Assembly: GCF_014898055.3 (NCBI RefSeq)
Contig: NW_026555331.1
Location: 94,572,684 to 94,636,683 of the forward strand
Direction: 5' to 3'
DNA from: Talpa occidentalis
Taxonomy: Eukaryota > Chordata > Mammalia > Eulipotyphla > Talpidae
DNA length: 64,000 bases
Part shown: one piece after another, positions 1-10,737 of the stretch
How positions within the stretch are numbered: the stretch's first letter is position 1
How the letters are laid out: each line of letters begins with the position of its first letter
Made by a program: the position numbers and the translations under genes
Notes under the pieces: generated by a model
Database searches by the model: none
Told to the model about the DNA's origin: nothing
The model's input: the letters and a program-made list of their open reading frames with translations, nothing else

Positions 1-207
1 CAGAACGCCGGTTCAATCCCCAGCTACCTGCGTGGGTCCCAGATGGCGCACCAGACCTCTCCTGCCATGCCCGCTGCTCCCCTCAGCAGTGTATTTCATC
101 AGTCTGCCTGTTCTGTTCCTGGCTCTGGCTCTGGTAATTCTCTCACCTTCCCACGCTTCTGACTGTACCCAGTGCTTGTATAAATAAATAAATAAATCTT
201 TAAAAAA
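1..207 (+). repeat. tRNA-derived SINE, cut by the window edge
   Basis: The 3' three quarters of a SINE. The window begins just before the box-B-like GGTTCAATCCC at about 10-20. The body passes through the shared CCCCTCAGCAGTGTATTTC block and ends in a TAAA repeat, ATCTTT and an A tail at 202-207. The tRNA-like head with box A lies outside the window. It belongs to the younger subfamily (subfamily I), defined by its CTCCCACGCTTCTGACTGTACC-like segment before the tail. Only the 3' flank is visible, so no TSD can be tested. The short minus-strand open frame across it is an antisense SINE artefact. Confidence 0.93.
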
Positions 208-216
208 CATTAATTA

Positions 217-338
217 TGTGTATTCATCTAAAATAATAACTAAAAACAGCCTTTTGAAAATTGATTATTACCTATTTTAAAATGATCACTTTAGGAAAGC
301 TCAAAAGAGAAATTTAATTACACATCATAACTCAGTAA
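217..338 (+). repeat. Copy A of a diverged ~122-bp direct duplication (copy B at 5257-5380)
   Basis: This segment and 5257-5380 align along their whole length with scattered substitutions and a few small gaps. The best-preserved core is TTAGGAAAGCTCAAAAGA; another shared stretch is TTTTAAAATGATCA. The similarity starts almost directly after the SINE tail in this copy. It may resume weakly at 464-500 versus 5384-5430 after a gap. It does not match a repeat family I recognise, so it is either an unnamed dispersed repeat or an old local duplication. Confidence 0.8.
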
Positions 339-714
339 GAAGAGGCACAGGGGCACACTATGTTATAAGACTCAAGATATTTGGAGGAGCCCAGAGTATG
401 ATGTCTTTAGAAATTTATAGTTCATTTATATTTCCTCCCATTCTGAAAGAATTTACCAGTCAAGGGTCATAATTAGCAACAGTTCTTCATAACATAGTTG
501 GGACCATTGTTAGGTCTTTTCAGAGAATTAGAGACAGGAGTTTAATTGAAGATCTGATTGCTATGCAGTAAAGAGATTTGTCAGCAATTTTTCACAGTGA
601 GAATAAAAAGTGGGTCACATACTATGTTAGAATCTGGAAATTATTCTGAAGAAAGCTCTTTGAGAAAAAGGAGTATTAGAATTTCAAGGTGACTATATAT
701 TTAATAGGGTGGTG
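339..714. other. Unclassified AT-rich sequence
   Basis: I see no gene, RNA or recognised repeat here, apart from a possible weak continuation of the 217-338 duplication around 464-500. Confidence 0.6.
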
Positions 715-1140
715 GAGTGTGATCGACATACTCTAACATGGATCACATGCCTCTACCTTCTGGTACTCAGGCCCCTGATTGTGGCTGGAGTCTGTGTCTT
801 ACTTATAACAAACAGATTAAGGTAGAAGCATCAGGATGTCACATCTCTGGTCACAGACCCTATCTTTGTAACACACTTCCTTTTCTGACATGAGCAAGAA
901 AGTGCCCATGTCCTGTAGGTCCGTGTGTAAAGAAGATAGGGGCAGACTTCAGCTAAGTAATTGAGTCTATTACTTCAACAGCCCGTGAACATTGAACACT
1001 GACAAAAATCCTGTGATCAAGACACAGAAATGTCATCTGAGTACATCTGAATCACAGAAACCGTGAGAAAATAAATGTGTATTATCTTAAGATGCTAACA
1101 GGGTCGTGGTATTGTTACACAGCAACAGATAAGTCATACA
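715..1140 (+). mobile_element. MaLR (MLT1-like) LTR, degraded
   Basis: The 3' third matches the conserved end of mammalian MaLR LTRs: AGAAACCGTGAGAAAATAAA (polyadenylation signal), then a TTAAG-GCTAA segment, then TTGTTACACAGCAACAGATA at the terminus. The 5' part is more diverged and its start is approximate. This is a solitary, non-coding LTR remnant of an ancient endogenous retrovirus-like element. Its end coincides with a perfect fold-back listed separately. Confidence 0.7.
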
Positions 1141-1157
1141 CCCATGTATGACTTATC
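1128..1157. repeat. Perfect inverted repeat at the LTR 3' end
   Basis: GATAAGTCATACA (1128-1140) and its exact reverse complement TGTATGACTTATC (1145-1157) flank a 4-nt spacer CCCA. The left arm overlaps the expected terminus of the MaLR LTR. It could form a 13-bp stem with a 4-nt loop. Confidence 0.9.
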
Positions 1158-1892
1158 ATTACCATTAGTAGGTGTTCAAATGTCATGTGTTTCTAAGGAT
1201 GAGGCACTGTTGGTGAGAAGGGGGAAAAGTGAATAAATATTGAAGTGGGAATGTACCTGGAATGCTTTAGGACTAGCAAGGAACCCATGAATATGCAACA
1301 GAATAAAAAAGGGAGAGAGTGAAAGGGGAAAAAAAGGAAGGCATGCAGGAATATATTGACTGTTGTAAAGGACTTTGAGATTTTGAGTGACATGGAGACA
1401 CAATAGAATGTTGAATGAAAAAACATGCTATGAGTTAACATTTTATAATTTCATAGTACTCAATGATTTGAGAATAGCCTGCAGGAGATAAACAGTATTT
1501 AAAAAGACCAGTTAGGAGGTTATTACAATAACATAGGTGAAAGATGAATGCAAGTGAGATCAGATGAGTGACGGTTTAAGTGGTGAGAAGTGCATGGATT
1601 CTGTTATATTTTGAAGCTTCAACCAACAGGAATTCCAGATGATTTAGATATGGGGTATAAAAAAGGGAAGACTCAAGAATTACTACAACAGTTTGGGTAG
1701 GAATAAACAAGTTTGGGAAGACTGTGAGTTGGTATTTTATTTTGATTTTTAGCAAGATGGTGATGAATATCAAAAGCTCAGTTAAGGATATTTGCCACTT
1801 CGAATGTCTATTAGGCATCTAACTGGAAGTGGGTCACTATTATATCAGTAGCTCAGTGGGGAAGCACAGCTTGGAACATACATATAGGCATT
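1158..1892. other. Unclassified sequence
   Basis: No recognised repeat or gene. Several minus-strand open frames of 75-82 codons cross it, but they overlap one another in different frames and have no recognisable domain. Confidence 0.6.
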
Positions 1893-2438
1893 TAAAATGG
1901 TGAGGCTATTTACCCAAAAGACACAGAAACATTAATTCCAAAGAGCACCTGTACCCCTATGTTTATAGCAGCGCTATTTACAACAGCTAAGCTTTGGAGA
2001 CAACCTAAATGCCCAAAAATAGATGACTGGATCAAGAAGATGTGGTACATATACACAATGGAATATTACTCAGCAATCAAAAAAGATAAACGGGGGGTAT
2101 AGCTCAGTGGTAGAGCATTTGACTGCAAAAAAGATAAACACATGCAATTTGCAGCAACATGGATGGAGCTGGAAGGGATCATGCTCAGTGAAATAAGTGA
2201 GAAAGAAAAAGAAAAATACTTGAAGGTCTCACTCATAGTAGGAATCTAGAAAACTGAAATAAGGGACCAGGAAAAAGAATAACTATAAGAAAGAAAAAAT
2301 CAAAATCAACAAACAACTATGAACCATAGACACACTATAAGGGGGAAGTGGGGAAAAGAGGGTTTGGGGTCATAATAAGGGGGTTGCAATTGTATGGGGA
2401 ATATAAAAATAAAATTAAAAAAATAAAATGGTGAGGCT
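1893..2438 (+). mobile_element. 5'-truncated young L1 with 15-bp target-site duplication
   Basis: A 5'-truncated L1 insertion. It starts in the C-terminal part of ORF2 (ACCCAAAAGACACAGAAACA, GGAATATTACTCAGCAATCA, AACATGGATGGAGCTGGAAG) and continues through a short 3' UTR (GTTGCAATTGTATGGGGAAT) to an A-rich tail ending at 2423. Identical 15-bp copies of TAAAATGGTGAGGCT at 1893-1907 and 2424-2438 mark the insertion, and the site fits L1 endonuclease use. The same 3' end occurs at 10672-10737 (plus) and 62491-62824 (minus), so this is a lineage-specific, fairly recent L1 family. The ORF2 piece is too short to encode anything. It is interrupted by a nested tRNA-Cys fragment. Confidence 0.95.
2092..2127 (+). 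pseudogene. tRNA-Cys(GCA) 5'-half retropseudogene without a tail, nested in the L1
   Basis: The segment from 2092/2093 reads as the 5' half of nuclear tRNA-Cys: acceptor 5' strand, D arm with box A (TAGCTCAGTGG), anticodon stem, and it stops at the GCA anticodon (2125-2127). A 13-bp TSD, AAAAAAGATAAAC, flanks it at 2079-2091 and 2127-2139; the single A at 2127 is shared between anticodon and TSD. There is no separate poly-A tail beyond the A run of the target site. The L1 sequence on either side is continuous if the insert and one TSD copy are removed. It matches the described class of tailless tRNA-derived retropseudogenes truncated in loop regions. An extra G precedes the canonical GGGGG start. 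Confidence 0.93.
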
Positions 2439-3179
2439 GGATACATTTACCAAGGGGGTAAACAGGAGAGAGCATCATGGATTGATCTCTGGAGCACTCT
2501 GAGGTAAGAGGTTTTAAGAGAAGAATCAGCAACAAAGACCAAGACAAGGGATGGGTGGTTAGAAGGCAAACCATGGGACTGCTGCATACAGAGAGCCAAG
2601 TGGCAAGAATATTTCCAGAAGGAGATGTGACTCACTATGACAAAGGCTTCTGAGAGTAAAGTACATAACCTCTGGAGTCAGTAGAAGACACTGATAACCT
2701 TTATAGCTGTGAATTGAGAAGAGTATGGAGATTACATTTGATTAATGGACATTAGCTCATGCAAGAATAGCAAAGATTATTATAGTTGTGAAGAGAAAAA
2801 TAAGTACAGAAAAACTGAAAATACAGAACAGAGATGTAATTGTTGGAATTTTTTTTTTCTTTGGTAGATGGGAAAAGATAGGGTCTTTTCAAAAGCAAAG
2901 GTATAAATAACAAAGTAAGTCAATTTCTTGGTGGAAGCATATGTAATTTGCCAAAATTATATCCTTATTGCCTAATTTTCCCAATTAAAATTGCCTAATT
3001 TTCTAAGAATGAAGATGGAAAATAGCTATTGTACTTTAAGGAGCACCTTGATGTTGTACAGCTATCATTTGGAAGAGTGGAAGAGAGAATTGATGGGAAA
3101 GGGAGAATGATTTCTGGCAGGGTGAAAGACCAACTTGCATTTTCTGATTATGAATTTGAAATGAAATGAATCAAAATAA
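2439..3179. other. Unclassified sequence
   Basis: No recognisable repeat or gene. A short local duplication of TTGCCTAATTTT occurs at about 2967 and 2991. Confidence 0.55.
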
Positions 3180-3410
3180 TATCATGTCATTTTATCCTTC
3201 ACCATACAACTGTCCCCTTTTCCTGATTTACCTACCTTCTTATTCCCTTCCCTTAGGTTAATCACTAATTGGTCTTATAGTCCAAAAATTGATTTTGTTT
3301 TATTTGTTCATCTGTTTGTTTCCTCTATATATCACATATGTGTGAAATCAGTGTTTGTCTTTGACTTATTTTAGGTTTTACTCTGTGTTTTACTATTTAT
3401 AGACAAATAG
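3180..3410 (-). mobile_element. Old L1 (L1M-type) 3' UTR fragment
   Basis: The plus strand carries the antisense version of an old L1 3' UTR: a pyrimidine-rich CCTTCCCTTAGGTTAATCAC block, TTTGTTCATCTGTTTGTTTC, then CACATATGTGTGAAATCA and a TTTGTCTTTGACTTATTTT block. It is ancient, diverged and non-coding. Edges are approximate. Confidence 0.65.
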
Positions 3411-5256
3411 TGTTCAAAAATGGGTAAATTCTAAGATAATATTGTAAAACAAAATTTGTTTGACAACGTTGAAGCCAAGAAAATGCCACAGAGACAGCAG
3501 AGAAAATAAGAAAAATAAGTAAATTAGTGTACAGATGTTTTATTATGTTTTCCTAGTTAGTTTCTAAATAAATAGGAACTTTCTTATATGAAAATTTACA
3601 TTTGGATTTTCAAGATCCTACACTTTCAAAAATTAAGAATGACAAAATCAATTGTCTTATGTTTTAACATAGTTTCTTGTTTGGTTTGTTTTAGCATGAG
3701 TTTTACTTTTAAAACAGTTCTTCAGCTACAACATAAATGATAATTCATGAGCTGAGAAGAGGAGATATATTTTTCAAATGCATTATTTATATAAATTATA
3801 TGGGTAAATATGGAATGAGTGGCAAAGAAGTATTATGACATGCAACACAGGATTCCCACCTTAGGTATATTTTTATTTAATCCAAGTGTCAGGTATGAAT
3901 TGGATACCTGTTACAGTGAGACTGTAATTTTTAATGTTATATTTACAAAACAGAATTTGAGTTTTCTATTCAATTGAGATGCCTACTCCACTTTCTCTTA
4001 ATATAATAGTCTCAGTATTTATCGTTTATTTTTAATTGACATTTGCTCTATAGGTAAGATATAAATTTAGCTGAACCTCAAATTTCTTGATAGTAAAATG
4101 CAAAAAATACTACCACATAAGTTACATAATTTTTTATCTCTTCACCAATAATTATGAATGATTCCTTTATCATGCAGAACTTCTTGAGAAAATCCAAACT
4201 TACGAGAACAATTACTCCAAAGGATATTGCATTTCACTTACAAACATAATTTATCTGAAATACTATCTATTTAGGAAGTTAGAGGAATATGAAATGCAAT
4301 TAAAAGTTTGCATGGGGGTGGAAAGAACAGGAAAGGTTCAATGACTGCTACATATAAAGTGAAATCAGATGCTTTCATCCTACTTTTTAAAACTTCTGTG
4401 TACAACTAGTGTGGGCAGTGGAGATTACCACCCATTTAACAATTTATGCTAAAACATAAAGCTGCTGTTCAGCACCACACCCAATCACATATCTTTAACA
4501 GATTTATTTTATGGAGTTTGTCTTTGTAGTTAACCAAAACTGTATTTTAAATAATCTGTTTAGCATAATAGGAAACTCAGTAATAAACTAAAAACATATG
4601 ATTCTCTATTCTTCATTAAATTTATAATGTTCCTAACCACATCACCATCTCCTGTTTACCCTATCCACATACATTTCTAGTAGAAAAATGCTATTTTAGG
4701 CTCTAATTTTGTAAAAGTTAAGGTGTCAACTTTAGTTATAAATGAATATACTTCTACTTTATCAAATCTTTTAATTTTGAAATGCACAATGAAAATTAAT
4801 TTCTGAAGTTGGTATAAAGTGGGAGAGTAATTTTTTTTTACCTTTTTCTCTTTCTTTTTGAATTTTAATTTTCAGATACTCTATTATCTGTCACTATCTG
4901 CTGATTCATTGTTTTCACTTTAAAATACTGATCTTACTCACATTTTATTTTCAGTATGTTCAAACATTCCTATACTCATCTAGTGCATCTTCCGCAATCA
5001 TTATTTTTTTTTAGAAAATTATATCAGCATAATTTACCTGAATAGTTTTCGGAAATTCCTGTCATATTCACTAATAAGCATAATAATAAAAAAAACAGAG
5101 ACCATTAATGAAATAATGAAATAATACCTTGCTATGTAGGTTATTCCTGAAAAGAAAAGAATGAGCTATGAAACAGAGTCAAAGGTTAAAAAGTTAATTA
5201 AATAATGGTTTGAAAAATCAAAAAAAGAAGAAGGCAAAAAAAGTTTGGAAATACTG
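3411..5256. other. AT-rich unclassified sequence
   Basis: I see no gene, RNA gene or classifiable repeat. Homopolymer T and A runs (for example 4831-4839) are the only low-complexity structure. Confidence 0.55.
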
Positions 5257-5380
5257 TGTGTATGCATCTAAATTAGTAATAATAAAAACAGCCCTTTAGA
5301 AGATTGATAATTAATCCATTTTAAAATGATCATTTTAGGAAAGCTCAAAAGATATTTAGTCACACATCGTAACTCAGTCA
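5257..5380 (+). repeat. Copy B of the diverged ~122-bp direct duplication (copy A at 217-338)
   Basis: Same orientation as copy A and about 5.04 kb downstream. The core TTAGGAAAGCTCAAAAGA is at about 5336-5352, followed by a 3-4 base gap relative to copy A and then CACACATCGTAACTCAGT. No element I know explains it. Confidence 0.8.
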
Positions 5381-7210
5381 AAACTGTCATAAAAATTTCT
5401 TCATAGTGAAGTAATTGGTATAAATTGATCTTCAATCATTTGTAATAAAACCAAAGAAATGGATAACCTAGCCAAAAGGTACTGTACATTTCATTTGGAA
5501 GAAAAATGCAATTTGGATTAACTCATTATCAAGACTTTTCTGTGGCGTTACAAAAGGCCATTACAAAAAGGCAGATTTTTGAATACATAGCTTACTAGTT
5601 TGATTCCCATTTAAAAAGTAACTTTAATTAACTTCATAGGGTCAGTTACTGTGAGAGCTTCCCTCTTTGGAATGCTTTCATGTTAATTTTTTTACCATAT
5701 AAAGGTTTATCCCTCTGGACAATGATTTGTTGCTCTATTCTTAGGACTTATTGCTACTTCTGCTACTATTTGCTCAGTGCTTACCACTTTCAGATTCTTT
5801 CCCAGAAGCTCACAACTTCATAAAAATGTCCCAAGAACTCGAAGAGAAAATACAAACTTTTTGAGATTTTGTGATATTTTTCTTCAGGAGTTTTTATGAA
5901 ATTGTTCTCCTTGCTTATATAAACATTACTTTCTATATGCTTATATTTGACTCACCTATGATTAAAATCTTCGAAGTGTCCAGGTATTTGACTAGTGTAA
6001 CAAAATCTATATACATATGTCATTATATCTAGAGAAATAATATACAGGGTTCACTACAACAAAAAAAAATCAAATTAGGCTCATTGATCTGAGAAATTCA
6101 GTGAAAAGATATTCTGATGAGTAAAACATTGACATAACTCAATAATAATATAATTTTGCTAAGTCTATCACTTAATAGAAGAAAAAATATAGAGAAAATA
6201 GAAAAGGTTCTTTCTTTGACCTCTTGGATAAAACCATCCTACTGTGGGTGTTTACTTTGTTTCAGGGAATTTTAAGAGGTGGGAGGTTGCTTTTCATTCA
6301 AGGGAAATCCCTTGAGAATTAGTTAAAAACATTTGCAAAAAACTGGCAAATGTTCTATGTGTAGTTAATCATCATTATTTTCTTTCTTAGAAAAAATCTT
6401 TTTATTTCCAAAGCTATTTCTTGGAAAAAGATACCACAGAAAATTTTGATGAGATACTTTGACTACATGAAATGTGTTCTATACATTAATATCAAGATAG
6501 TGGGAACCGCTCAGTGAAAAAGATTTAGAAATTAAACTCCAAGTGCTTTCAAATATATCATAAAAGAAAGTGAATTTCTTCTTAAAACACAGTAATCTTT
6601 AAGTGCAAAAAGAAAACAGGATTTATATCAACATGTTCCAACAACTATTTCATCCAAACCAAACCATATTTGTTTTCGTTCAATATTTTACCTATGATTA
6701 AGACAGTTATTCAGGGAAACATTGGATTTTACATTTTTGTACAATGGTTCATAGCTATTTTTTTCATACATCTCTTTTGTTAATGATTCTCACGCTACTA
6801 TATTCTCAACAAGATTGCCAGAGGTTTCTATTGATCTATTTCAACCAGCAATGGAAGCTGGAAGATAAAAACGGGTACACACGTTTAGAAACAGAAACTG
6901 ACAAGATTTAAGAGCAGGAATCACACAAGCCAAAGGTAAAAACTTTTATCATTGGAATTTCATCCTGCCTGAGCCAAAAATTGCTAATACAGTGTATTCC
7001 AAGATAGTTCAAGTATTGCTACTCCTCAGAAATATGATGAAGTAATTTTGCAACAACTCTAATATATCAGAGGTAATGATATGTACTAAATATAATCGAC
7101 ATGTTGACAGTTAATCAAAATTAAATTTCTATATTATCTCCTCAAAACCACAACCAAACATTTATTGCTCATCTATTATGGTGATACCCATAGGTTGCCT
7201 ACAAGAGAGA

Positions 7211-7235
7211 TTTATATTGCTTATAAAAAGAAATT
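7211..7235 (+). repeat. 25-bp exact direct repeat, copy 1 (copy 2 at 8605-8629)
   Basis: A 25-base run beginning TTTATATTGC and ending AAAAAGAAATT is identical at both places, 1.39 kb apart. The flanks differ. It is AT-rich, so chance is not excluded. Confidence 0.85.
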
Positions 7236-8604
7236 TTATTTTTTATTGTGAGAAACACTGACACATTTGCATTTCTAATTGAAAAAAGGAATGGTATTAG
7301 TTTCCTTTTAAAGTTGTCTATTTTCTTAATGTAATGGTGAGAAAACAATTATCACTCTGATCTCATGAAGTCTCACTTGCTTTACATATATAATTAGGAT
7401 ATTTATGCAGATTTTCTGAGTTTCTTTAAAGAAACATCTTCAAATAAGTTATATATATATGTATATTACATATATAGTTTTTAATCTGTTTTCAATCTTT
7501 CTCAAAATCATTTATCTCAGCTCTGTCCTCACAATCAACCCCTACCATTACCAATATGAGTTCAAAGATCTTTTAGGCCTTTTGAAAATTTGGTGGTTAT
7601 CTACTGTCAATTATCAATATTATAGCAATCTTAATAGAGAGTTTATGCATGTGTTTTACATAGTCTTCAGTATCAGTATCAGTATCTCTTTTATTGACTT
7701 TTTTGGTTGGTTTTGGAGGGTTGTATAGTTATAATAATACAGAGTGTAACTGTCAAATAAAAAAAAACTAGTTAAAAATACTGTCTTTAAAAATAAGCAT
7801 TTAAAATAGGGGATGATGAGCACAAAGTAAAATAGTATTCATCAAGATGCTGGGGACAAGGTAACTCAAGTAACTTTATATGACTTCTATGACTATAAAT
7901 GTATTATATCTGCTATTCCTACTCCTATTCTATTTGCTACCTTTTGTTTCCATTAAGTGAGAAAGAATAAAAATGACTCTGAATTAATAAAGGCAAAGTT
8001 CTTCACATCCAAATCAATCTGCATACATTTTATTAAAAATTTGGATATAAAGAGGAATTGAAAACCTGTTTTCATTCTAATATATCCACATTGTTTTCTT
8101 GCTTTCGTAAAATTGTGATGCTTATTTTTGTTTTATTTTACTTCATCATTATTTTTACATGCTTTCAAAGTAAGTTATTAAGTATACTACACTAATAGGT
8201 TTTAGAAACCAAATTATCCTGAACAAAAGGGAAAAACTATGCGTGGATAAGAGAAAACATTTCATCTTTATAAACATTTTTTTTAAAGAAGCCTTTTTGA
8301 AGCCTCCATCAGTTCTGGCAAATATCACACCAGTTTCTTCCAACTTCTAAAGCTGGGAGCTGATCCAAAACTCTGGTAGTCAGAGATCTGCTAAGTATGT
8401 TGTTGCTCTATTACCTGACACTTTTGGCTCAATTTGAAATATTTTTTTATTCATTATTTATATTTTCTTTCCCTATTGTTGTTGAATCTAAGTACAGTGG
8501 GAATGCTGCTCCTTCCTTCTTATTTACAGAAAACAAAAATCTTCATACATGAAAAATGTACTTAAATTTATATTCAAATCATTAAATATGTTCTGGTACT
8601 TTGT

Positions 8605-8629
8605 TTTATATTGCTTATAAAAAGAAATT
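8605..8629 (+). repeat. 25-bp exact direct repeat, copy 2
   Basis: Identical to 7211-7235. The sequence between the copies has no clear retrotransposon ends. Confidence 0.85.
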
Positions 8630-10671
8630 ATAATGTTTTCATCTTTCAACATGCTGCATATAATAGGTTTATGGGTCCTAATTACAGTTCTTTTTAGAAT
8701 TAAATGCTGAATTACCATTTTTTATCAAATTAAAAAATGTGTCGTGCCTATGGCTAGTAATATGAGTACTTCTTTTTAAATAGCAGGCACATACTTAAGA
8801 ATAATCATACATTTTTATAGACAAAAATTTCCAAAATATTACTAATAAGTATTCAGTTTTACTCCATTAACTTTATTTTTGTCATTACTTTAGTAATATT
8901 TGCTTTATGGCTCACCAAGATTATATAATCTCTGGAAAAGAAGCAAAATAATTTTATACATAGAATCTACTGAATCTATAATATTTCTACAAGAATTCAT
9001 ATTATTTCATGAACACATCTATGAATAGTTTTTACTAACTTCTACTGATTTGGGAAATATAATGTGCCAACAGAGTAATTCAAATTAAGATGGCTAAGTA
9101 CTGAATCCTGGTATTTATAATTAAAATTTTCCATGCCTCACTTTATCTTTTAAAGTGAAAAAAATCTATGCTAAAATTCACTATGCTAAATTCACTATAA
9201 CAAAAGCTGGATAACTTAGGTACACTTTGTTAGAGTTCTACATGACTATTCTTTTGACTGAATTGTTTACTATTTAGTGACTGTAATGGCATAGATGCAA
9301 GATAATTTATTATAGCACTTTCCCAGTTTTATTTTTTTTCAGAGCTTCACTTTAATAGAATATTAATAAGTGTTGGGGGGGAACACATAGTATTTCTCTG
9401 ATACACTAAGTTAGAAAACTAGGGGGTTAAATAATATCCTTGGGAAAAAAGGTTTTCCTTTTTTCTGTAGGACTGCTTAAAGTCTAAGAAAGAATAATCA
9501 AATACACTCATCCTCTGATCAGACTCAGTTCAATGTCACATGTTTGTTTTCTAATGAGTTGAGCGACATCTTTTTGAATAAAGGGAAATGAGAACAGGTT
9601 TGCATGTGGTTAAACAGAAAAAGAAGCCACCAGAAAACTGACTCATGGCATCATATGCACGTAATAGGATGAATTCCCTATAAACATGGTAGGTTAGATA
9701 CATCCATATTCCATTTACCAAATCATTAAAAGCTTATGTATTTAAATTTTAACTGTCAGTATTTTCCAAACTTTCTTGGTGATTAACACAATATTTGAAC
9801 GACCAATAAAAGAAATTTTGAGGCTTTACACCAGTTCTCCTGTTCTGAATGTCTAGATGACCAATTTAGTAAATTTTAATTAATTTTTTCCAGGTATCTT
9901 TATTAAGAAAAAAAGAACTAAGAAATCATTTAAGTATAGATTATGGAGTTCACTTACCCTTAACCTAATTTAGTTCTGTTTGATTGACAGCAAATTTCAC
10001 TCATTCTCACCTATATAAAACTCAACCCTTATGATATGCAGGATCGTAACAATTCTTCTAGTACTTAGAATATCACAAGATGTGCAAGTCAGATTATATC
10101 TACAGTTCTTCTCAAGGTTCTCAGAGGTTGCATATTATATTTCCATGGTGTGAGGGTTTTTATTTTATCTTTTCAAAACTATTTATGGTTAAATCAAATG
10201 TAGGTACATATAGCTATAAAATATAAACTCACACTAAAAATATATGGAAATATATATAAAGGGTTTCATTGATAATATTATTCATTGCATGTAAAAGAAA
10301 ACCGTACAATCCTGTGAGCACAGATTATATATTCCTAAAAGATGAATATCTATGTCATAGACATTTCTCCAGAACTACTTTTTAGTATGCATTTTAAGTA
10401 TAGAAGCCGATTTAAATTTGATGTAATTTTTATAATATGGAATTTTTTAAAATATGGAAAATATTCTCATTTTTTACCCATATATTGAGGAAGGAGCTCT
10501 TTAAAAAATATGAAATAATATTGTAATTTTTTATTCATTATTTAAAAAAATCCACTTAATAGTCATTATGCAAGAAGATTCATGCTAGGGTTGAACAAGA
10601 AAGAGCTGGTTATGAAGAATGTTAATACAGAATCCCTAACTTCAAATAACTCAGCATAAGACAAAAATAAA

Positions 10672-10737
10672 GGGGGTGCATTTGTATGGGGAATATAAAA
10701 ATAAAAATAAATAAGTAAAATTAAAAATAAAAAAAAA
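10672..10737 (+). mobile_element. Very short 3' tip of the young L1 family
   Basis: About 66 bp that match only the last part of the L1 3' UTR seen at 2380-2423: AGGGGGTGCATTTGTATGGG, then GAATATAAAAATAAAA and an A-rich tail. This is extreme 5' truncation. I could not find a convincing TSD. Confidence 0.85.

Larger units (their letters stand above)
5381..10671. other. AT-rich unclassified sequence with minor simple repeats
   Basis: More than 5 kb with no gene and no repeat I can name. It holds an (AT)n-like tract at about 7450-7476, three copies of AGTATC at 7669-7687, an exact 25-bp repeat at 7211-7235 and 8605-8629, and a local ~17-bp duplication at about 9165-9199 (CTATGCTAAATTCACTA type). 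Short open frames here (up to 89 codons at 7459-7728) have low-complexity AT-driven composition and no domain. Confidence 0.55.

Noticed and set aside
2092..2127. Functional tRNA-Cys gene
   Set aside because: Only the 5' half is present; the T arm, box B and acceptor 3' strand are missing.
2082..2127. Camelid SINE head
   Set aside because: The first bases GGGGGTATAGCTCAGTGGTAGAGC resemble it, but the continuation to ATTTGACTGCA is tRNA-Cys and there is no SINE body.
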